A DNA stretch of 62,847 nt. It comes from Streptomyces sp. col6 (lineage in GTDB: Bacteria; Actinomycetota; Actinomycetes; Streptomycetales; Streptomycetaceae). Shown one piece after another: positions 58,901 through 62,847 of the stretch. Numbering within the stretch: position 1 is the first letter of the stretch; every line of letters starts with the position of its first letter. The DNA lies in contig NZ_RDBL01000013.1 of the NCBI RefSeq assembly GCF_008042035.1, forward strand, positions 750,865-813,711, written 5' to 3'. The position numbers and the translations under genes are program-made. Under the pieces are notes generated by a model that was not told the origin of the DNA, searched no databases, and saw only the letters and a program-made list of their open reading frames with translations.

Positions 58901-59031
58901 GCAATGTGTTCGCGGCCCTGGGCGTGCGCTCCCGTACGGAGCTGGCCGGCCTGCTGCGAACCGGCCCCGAAGACCCGTACGGGCCACCGAGGTTGCAGGA
59001 CCGTGATGAGAAGGAGGCCGCACACCTCTAG
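55942..59031 (+). CDS. LAL-family transcriptional regulator (large ATP-binding LuxR) with Cys/His-rich insert and TTA codon
   Basis: A 1029-residue regulator. An N-terminal AAA domain carries a Walker A variant APPGTGRT (42-49), with Arg48 where Lys is expected, and Walker B LLVCVDDAH (about 126-134). A TPR-like helical middle region leads to a C-terminal LuxR helix-turn-helix (about 951-1006, LTPQQQRIARCVAEGATNREVALRLSVSTRTVDHHLRNVFAALG). Residues 453-508 are two almost identical 28-residue Cys/His-rich units, with a degenerate third. Leu391 is encoded by TTA (57112-57114), the only in-frame TTA I found in the window, so bldA tRNA should be needed. The target genes are unknown; adjacent transporter and regulator genes are candidates. 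Confidence 0.9.
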   Translation: MTSPTTVHRPLRPYGRSGELAVLDSLLTRLRRGDGGALVLTAPPGTGRTALLDHAVAAHRSPGAGPVLHTAGVPAERWVPYSGLHALLCAAPEGAVPGGPDRVLRDGLAPAALLGLLRRLGAGRPLLVCVDDAHLWDPDSRAALAFAARRLGPGGRAAVLIGAGDETSFAGLPALRLGPLDDDAAAALLDRITGHGGDGGARRGVDPVVRGEAVDPVVRGELIREAAGNPRLLTDLTARLTSGQLAGRTPLPHPLPGADDVLAAHAAGVGHLPAGTRTLLLIAAAAHEHEPEGTGADLALVRGAAASAAPVPAPLAAGVLQRAGDRVHFTHPLLRHALLHRAPPHHRRAVHNLLADRLAAGPDGLAALVQRACAASGPDARLAAALEAAALRPRPHAERAAALVRAAALTPDGAERAARYVAAAEQTRLAGEPGRARGLLARAGVQAGRGAACAGEAVHAGQGRAHAEHVRHPGCAGCDACAGEAVHAGQGRAHAEHVRHPGCAGCDACAGDDVYAGQNPGRPGHDRHPQHAAAHLVRGLLALRDGPVPDAHATLLTAARLLAQHDPGRVRDALLGAAEAAWAAGDALGYLDALTRIPVGRADRVLAQYRDGMCAVLRGRLGEGHTLLRRCLGSAARSQDPGTLLRAGAAGLVLGDLDAACRAGARALDAVRVSGADALLPQALEHLAYAELRAGRHARARAHALDGLRAARRTGQSNTAAPLHAVLALAASVESGARECAAHADAALAGAAPHGLVQAATLAAWAQARADLAAGRPAEAAARLDPLVGPGPRRGHFAIRMLAVPCYVEASVLSGRAVRGGAADPVGEAVAEFAVWASRTTDPQVPAQLARCRALLAPAGEAAGRYGEALAHHERAGGDFEQARTRLLFGSWLRRRRRTREAREPLRDALVGFERCRAAAWAARASGELRAAGEAVDAAGPSGAAAPLAALTPQQQRIARCVAEGATNREVALRLSVSTRTVDHHLRNVFAALGVRSRTELAGLLRTGPEDPYGPPRLQDRDEKEAAHL
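57298..57528 (+). repeat. 84-bp tandem repeat in LAL gene
   Basis: Unit 1 (57298-57381) and unit 2 (57382-57465) match at 83 of 84 positions and keep the frame. A degenerate third unit starts at 57466 (CAGDDVYAGQ). Each full unit encodes CAGEAVHAGQ, then GRAHAEHVRHPG, then CAGCDA, so the unit junctions create CxxCxxC clusters next to histidines. Confidence 0.95.
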
Positions 59032-59158
59032 GTACCGACTGGGCGGTATGTCATTCTGCGGGCGTCAGGATCATTCGGTGCGCCCGCAGCCTCCGCGCTG
59101 GGCGGGTGCACCGGAACCGGCCGCCCAGCGAGCCGGCCGAATCCCGGTGGAGGCCGCC

Positions 59159-60457
59159 ATGCCACAGGTCGTACGTTCACGGGTCAGGGCGCTGCACGCG
59201 CCACCGCCCGTCGTCCCGGTCCCGCACCGCTTCCGTTCCCTGGCCGACCGCGAGGCCGTCGCCGTGCTGCACCGGGCCGCCCGGGTGCTGGTGGCCGCGC
59301 TGCCGGAGCTGACGGACCGGCTGGTGGAGGCGTTGCGGGAGCAGGAGCCCGCCTACCGCGCGGCGATCGAGGCCGACCCGGCGGAGATCTGGCAGGAGGT
59401 GCACCACTCGCTGCGGCACAACGTCGGATCACTCATCCAGCCCCGCGAGTTCCGGGACGCGGCGCACCGCACGTCCCGGCGGATCGGCGAGGTCCGGGCG
59501 GAGCAGGGGCTGCCGCTGGACGCGGTCCTGCACGCGTTCCGGATGGGCGGGGCGATGGTCTGGCAGGACCTGGTGGACGAGACCGCCCGCCGCCACCCGG
59601 AGGACATCCGGCTGCTGGTCCATGTCGCCGCGGACGTCTGGAACTTCGTGGACGAGCACTGCGGGGTGGTCGCCGACGCCTACCGCAGGGCGGAGCGCCG
59701 GCTGGCCTGGCGCCGGGAGAACCGCCACCGCCTGATGACCGCCGCGCTGCTCGACGGCACCGCCCAGATCGCCGACCTCCCGGACACGGCGGCCGCGCTC
59801 GGCCTGCCGGAGGACGGCCGGTACGCGGTGCTCGCCGTGAGCGACGCCCGCCGCTCCCCGCACGGCACCACGCACCCGCCCCTGGAACTGCCCGCCGGAA
59901 CGGACGCCCTGTGGCACGCGGGCCCGGAGACGGAGTTCGCCATCCTGCCGCTGGGCCGGGGCGACGGCGCGGAGCACGGCGACGCGGCCGGGACGCTCAC
60001 CGGCCTGGCCGCCGCCCTGCGTGTACCCCCCGGCGCACGGGCCGGCATCGGCGCGGCGGTCGAAGGGCTGGCCGCCGTCGGGGACGCCCGGCGCCTCGCG
60101 GAGACCGCCCTGCGGGCCTGCCCGGCGGACGGCGGGGTCGTCCTGCTCGACGAGCACCTGCCCGCCGCGCTGGTCGTCTCGTCACCGGGCCTCGGCGCGG
60201 CCCTCGCCGACCGCGTGCTGGGCCCGCTGGAGCGGCTGGACGCCGCCGACCGGGACGTGCTCATCGAGACGCTCACCGCCTGGTTCGACGCGGACGGCTC
60301 GGCGCCCCGGGCGGGTGCCCGGCTCTACTGCCACCGCAACACCGTCCTGAACCGGCTCCGCCGCTTCGAGCAGCTGACCGGCCGCTGCCTCACCCGCCCC
60401 TCGGACGCGGTCGAGGTCTCCCTCGCCCTGGCCGCCCGACGCCTGCTCACGGGCTGA
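59159..60457 (+). CDS. PucR-family transcriptional regulator (RsbRD-N and HTH_30)
   Basis: A 432-residue regulator. The N-terminal part (ELTDRLVEALREQEPAYRAA and the RRIGEVRAEQGLPLDAVLHAFRMGG helix) matches the RsbT co-antagonist/RsbRD-N-like domain found in Streptomyces PucR proteins. A GGDEF-like CdaR middle follows, and the C-terminal helix-turn-helix (about 385-430) reads YCHRNTVLNRLRRFEQLTGR. The effector is unknown. ATG 59159 has GGTGGAGG upstream. An in-frame ATG at 59048 would add 37 residues without domain content. It lies 127 nt after the LAL gene. Confidence 0.88.
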   Translation: MPQVVRSRVRALHAPPPVVPVPHRFRSLADREAVAVLHRAARVLVAALPELTDRLVEALREQEPAYRAAIEADPAEIWQEVHHSLRHNVGSLIQPREFRDAAHRTSRRIGEVRAEQGLPLDAVLHAFRMGGAMVWQDLVDETARRHPEDIRLLVHVAADVWNFVDEHCGVVADAYRRAERRLAWRRENRHRLMTAALLDGTAQIADLPDTAAALGLPEDGRYAVLAVSDARRSPHGTTHPPLELPAGTDALWHAGPETEFAILPLGRGDGAEHGDAAGTLTGLAAALRVPPGARAGIGAAVEGLAAVGDARRLAETALRACPADGGVVLLDEHLPAALVVSSPGLGAALADRVLGPLERLDAADRDVLIETLTAWFDADGSAPRAGARLYCHRNTVLNRLRRFEQLTGRCLTRPSDAVEVSLALAARRLLTG

Positions 60458-60514
60458 GGCCGGGGACGCGCGGCCGTCCACGGGCCGGGGCGTGTGCTTT
60501 TCTCCTCGCCCCCG

Positions 60515-60577
60515 CCCAGGCCTGTGCCCTGCCCAGGGCTATGCGCCCAGGCCTGTGCCCCGCCGAGGCCTGTGCCC
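60515..60577 (+). repeat. Short imperfect repeats upstream of the symporter gene
   Basis: CCCAGGCCTGTGCCC occurs at 60515-60529 and 60546-60560, and GAGGCCTGTGCCC at 60565-60577. They lie in the 279-nt gap between the PucR and symporter genes, where no gene is seen. They could be protein-binding sites or slippage products. Confidence 0.6.
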
Positions 60578-60736
60578 CCGCACAGACCGCACCCGGCCGG
60601 GCTGTACCCCCGCAGCGCCCCCGGCCGACCCGCTGTACGCGGGCGCGGCGGCCTGATGCCGTACGCGCATGTCTCCTGTGCAGCCGTCACCCAGTGCCCC
60701 CGCGACCGGCCCCGCCCCGCTCCCGGGACCGCGCCG

Positions 60737-62341
60737 GTGAGCGGCGGGTTCGACGCCCGGTCGCTCGCGGTCGTGGTCTTCCTCGGGTTCGTCGCCGTCT
60801 CGCTGCTGCTGTGCGGGCTGGCCGCCGCCGACCAGGACGACCCGGAGCACTTCTACGCGGGCGGCGGCGCGGCGCTCGGCCCGGCCGGGAGCGGGCTGGC
60901 GATCGCGGGTGACTACCTCTCCGCCGCCACCCTGCTCTCGACCACCGGCTCCGTCGCGCTCGCCGGATTCGACGGCGTCCTGTTCGCCCTGGCCACGGTC
61001 GCCTCGCTCGTCCTGGTGCTGCGCGTCCTGGCCGAACCGATGCGCCGCAGCGGGGTGTTCACGCTCGGCGACTTCCTCGCGGACCGGCTCGGGGACCCCT
61101 CGGTGCGCCGCGCCCTCGGCATCACCACCCTGGTCGTCCTGACCCCGCTGCTCCTGGTGCAACTCGCCACCGCGGGACGGGTGATGGCCGCGATGTTCGG
61201 GCTGCCGGACGGCGCGCTCACCGGCTGCACCGTGGCCGGCGGCGCCCTGATGGTCTGCTACTCCGCGGTCGGCGGCATGCGCGGCACCGGCTACGTCCAG
61301 ATCCTCAAGGTCGCGGTGGTGCTGGCCGCGGTGCCCCTGCTCGCCGGCCTGGTGCTCGCCCGCTTCGGCTGGAACCCGTTCGCCCTGTTCGACGCCGCGC
61401 GGCGCGGCAGCGGGGCGGGCGGCGCGTACGCCCGCCCCGGCCTCCAGTTCGGCCCCGGCCTCGCCGGCACCCTGGACCTGCTGGGCTTCCAGCTCACCCT
61501 GCTCCTCGGGGCCGCGTGCATGCCGCACATCACGATGCGGCTGCACCCGATGCGCGACCGCGGGACCGTGCGCCGCGCCACCGTGTGGGCGGTGGTCCCG
61601 GTGGCCGTCTTGTGCGCCGGGGTCGTCGTGGCCGGACTCGGCGCCTCGGCCCTGCTCGGCCACAAGGTCATCCGGGGGGCGGACCCGGCGGGCGGCACCG
61701 CGCTGCTGCTGGTCACCGGGGCACTCGACCCGGGTGCCGGCGGGCCGCGCGAGAGCCTGCTCTTCGCGTGCGTCGCCTGCGCGGTGTTCGCCACCACGCT
61801 GGCCGCCGTCGCCGGGATCACCCTGGCCGCCGCCTCGTCCCTGGCCCGCGACTTCGCGGCGAGGGCACGGGCCCGTACGGAGGCGCGCTCCGACCGGTCG
61901 GCGGGGCGCGAGATCGTGCGCGCCCGCCTCGCGGTGGTCCTGACGGGCGCGGTCTCCGTCTGGGCGTCGACGTACACCCACGACCGCAACCCGCAGGTGC
62001 TGCTCTCGCTCTCGTTCGCGGCGGCCGCCTCCGTCCTGCCGCCGGTCCTGCTGTACGCACTGTTCCGGCCGGGCTTCACCGCGCGCGGGGTGCGCTGGAC
62101 GGTCTACGGGACGCTCCCGCTGATCGCGGTCCTGATGGTGTTCTCGCCCGCCTTCTCCGGTACGCCCGTTGCCCTCTTCCCGGACCGGGACTTCCACTGG
62201 TTCCCGCTCCAGGCACCGGGCCTGGTCACGATCCCGGCCGGATTCCTGCTCGGGTACCTCGGCTCCCGTACCGGAAGGACCAGCAGGACTGGAAGGACCG
62301 GCAGGGCATCGGAGAAACGCGCAACAAAACTTGTGCAATAG
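60737..62341 (+). CDS. Sodium:solute symporter (SSS family)
   Basis: A 534-residue transporter with about thirteen membrane helices. SSS landmarks are YAGGGAALGPAGSGLAIAGDYLSAATLLSTTG, VLAEPMRRSGVFTLGDFLADR, GGMRGTGYVQILK and the helix ACMPHITMRLHPMRD. The solute is probably a carboxylate or related organic anion, judged only from resemblance to actinobacterial acetate/pyruvate-type symporters. GTG 60737 is chosen because helix 1 follows directly. ATG 60656 is in frame but adds an atypical Pro-rich leader. No strong ribosome binding site is visible for either. The stop overlaps the palindrome at 62331. Confidence 0.85.
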   Translation: MSGGFDARSLAVVVFLGFVAVSLLLCGLAAADQDDPEHFYAGGGAALGPAGSGLAIAGDYLSAATLLSTTGSVALAGFDGVLFALATVASLVLVLRVLAEPMRRSGVFTLGDFLADRLGDPSVRRALGITTLVVLTPLLLVQLATAGRVMAAMFGLPDGALTGCTVAGGALMVCYSAVGGMRGTGYVQILKVAVVLAAVPLLAGLVLARFGWNPFALFDAARRGSGAGGAYARPGLQFGPGLAGTLDLLGFQLTLLLGAACMPHITMRLHPMRDRGTVRRATVWAVVPVAVLCAGVVVAGLGASALLGHKVIRGADPAGGTALLLVTGALDPGAGGPRESLLFACVACAVFATTLAAVAGITLAAASSLARDFAARARARTEARSDRSAGREIVRARLAVVLTGAVSVWASTYTHDRNPQVLLSLSFAAAASVLPPVLLYALFRPGFTARGVRWTVYGTLPLIAVLMVFSPAFSGTPVALFPDRDFHWFPLQAPGLVTIPAGFLLGYLGSRTGRTSRTGRTGRASEKRATKLVQ

Positions 62342-62352
62342 ATATTGCGCAA
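62331..62352. promoter_or_regulatory. Near-perfect palindrome, operator candidate of the ArsR-like gene
   Basis: TTGTGCAATA (62331-62340), GA, TATTGCGCAA (62343-62352). The two 10-bp arms match at nine positions. A further half-site GCGCAA lies at 62319-62324. The right arm overlaps the -35 of the downstream promoter, the usual position for autorepression by an ArsR-type protein. Confidence 0.65.
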
Positions 62353-62373
62353 GATTTCTTTTCTATCTACGCT
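62345..62373 (+). promoter_or_regulatory. Promoter of the ArsR-like gene, leaderless
   Basis: TTGCGC (62345-62350), 17-nt spacer, TACGCT (62368-62373), then 6 nt to ATG 62380. Spacing is ideal for a housekeeping sigma factor. The absence of a ribosome binding site indicates a leaderless transcript. Confidence 0.65.
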
Positions 62374-62379
62374 CGGGGC

Positions 62380-62847
62380 ATGGCAAGCGACGCATCACGC
62401 CGGGTCTCCGACCTCGGCACCCTCAAGGCCTTCGGGCACCCCCTGCGGATGAAGCTGTACCGGGCCCTCTACATCGCCCGTCAGGCCACCGCCTCCCAGC
62501 TCGCCGAGCAGGTCGACGAGGCGGTCTCGCTCGTCAGCTACCACCTGCGCAAGCTCGCCGACCACGGCCTGATCGAGGAGGCCGACCGGGCGGGCAGGGA
62601 CGGCCGCGAACGCTGGTGGCAGCCCGCGTCGGAGGGACTGCGCTTCTACGACGAGGACTTCAGCGAGGCGCCCGAGCTGGCCGCCACCCACTCCGCCGTC
62701 AGCCGGCTCTCCTTCGACCAGCACGTCGAGATGTACCGCCGCCACCTCGACGCGAGCCGCAGCTGGCCCGCCGAATGGCGCAGCGCCTCCTTCAGCTCCG
62801 AGTACCTCGCCCGGCTGACCGCCGACGAGCTCGCCGCGCTCGGCGAG
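62380..62847 (+). CDS. ArsR-like helix-turn-helix regulator, N-terminal part (3' end outside window)
   Basis: The first 156 residues are present and the frame is open at the right edge. An N-terminal winged helix (about 10-75: LGTLKAFGHPLRMKLYRALYIARQATASQLAEQV, then SLVSYHLRKLADHGLIEEA) is typical of the ArsR/HTH_20 group. A helical effector or dimerisation region follows. No metal-binding Cys motif is visible. This subgroup often controls an adjacent major-facilitator exporter, which may lie just outside. The gene starts 39 nt after the symporter stop behind a palindromic operator. Confidence 0.88.
   Translation, partial: MASDASRRVSDLGTLKAFGHPLRMKLYRALYIARQATASQLAEQVDEAVSLVSYHLRKLADHGLIEEADRAGRDGRERWWQPASEGLRFYDEDFSEAPELAATHSAVSRLSFDQHVEMYRRHLDASRSWPAEWRSASFSSEYLARLTADELAALGE

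Noticed and set aside
1..62847. tRNA, rRNA, CRISPR arrays, insertion sequences, prophage or attachment sites
   Set aside because: I looked for conserved tRNA arms, regularly spaced repeats, transposase or integrase motifs and terminal inverted repeats, and saw none that were convincing.

Overview
The window is a high-GC chromosomal segment from a Streptomyces species. Evidence: about 70% or more G+C with strong third-position GC bias, many GTG starts and coupled GTGA/ATGA junctions, a division and cell-wall cluster that includes sepF, yggT and divIVA, and a coding set almost free of TTA codons. From memory, the gene order also follows the S. coelicolor interval around SCO2048-SCO2097.

Layout. 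(1) 1-5276: the tail of a DUF3040 membrane protein faces a three-gene minus-strand operon: MoxR ATPase, DUF58, transglutaminase/TgpA-like. (2) 5531-6064: a beta-carbonic anhydrase divergent from the dcw cluster. (3) 6442-24256: rsmH-ftsL-ftsI-murE-murF-mraY-murD-ftsW-murG-ftsQ-ftsZ-pgeF-yggS-sepF-yggT-divIVA, which together make lipid II, polymerise septal peptidoglycan, build the Z ring and organise polar growth. ftsL carries an apparent +1 frameshift. Strong hairpins lie in front of ftsW and ftsQ, and ftsZ has a long promoter region of its own. (4) 24521-27940: ileS on the minus strand behind a T-box leader. (5) 28218-36196: a DksA/TraR-type zinc-finger protein, lspA, an RluD-type synthase, a GNAT, a Na+/H+ antiporter, an MscS channel, a dienelactone-hydrolase-like protein and a membrane-anchored DsbA-like protein with a membrane partner. 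(6) 36258-49943: a DUF2252 protein, dnaE, a small conserved protein, a NYN-domain protein, an ABC exporter pair, a DUF2567-type protein whose stop codon was replaced by a dispersed repeat, ybaK, a Lon-N protein and two unrecognised proteins. (7) 50090-55832: an almost gapless histidine operon hisD-hisC-hisB-(small membrane protein)-hisH-priA-ridA-hisF. (8) 55942-62847: an accessory-looking block with a large LuxR (LAL) regulator, a PucR-family regulator, a sodium:solute symporter, and the start of an ArsR-like regulator with an operator-like palindrome over its promoter.

Most of the window is conserved core. The least ordinary locus is the LAL regulator at 55942-59031. It has a leaderless promoter, the only in-frame TTA codon I found in the window (so bldA-dependent translation is expected), an Arg in place of the Walker A Lys, and a recently duplicated 28-residue Cys/His-rich segment. 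Other points of note are the ileS T-box, the ftsL frameshift, the repeat-driven stop loss at 45699, the atypical DksA zinc finger, and candidate operators upstream of hisD and of the terminal ArsR gene. No tRNA, rRNA, CRISPR array, insertion sequence or prophage gene was recognised.
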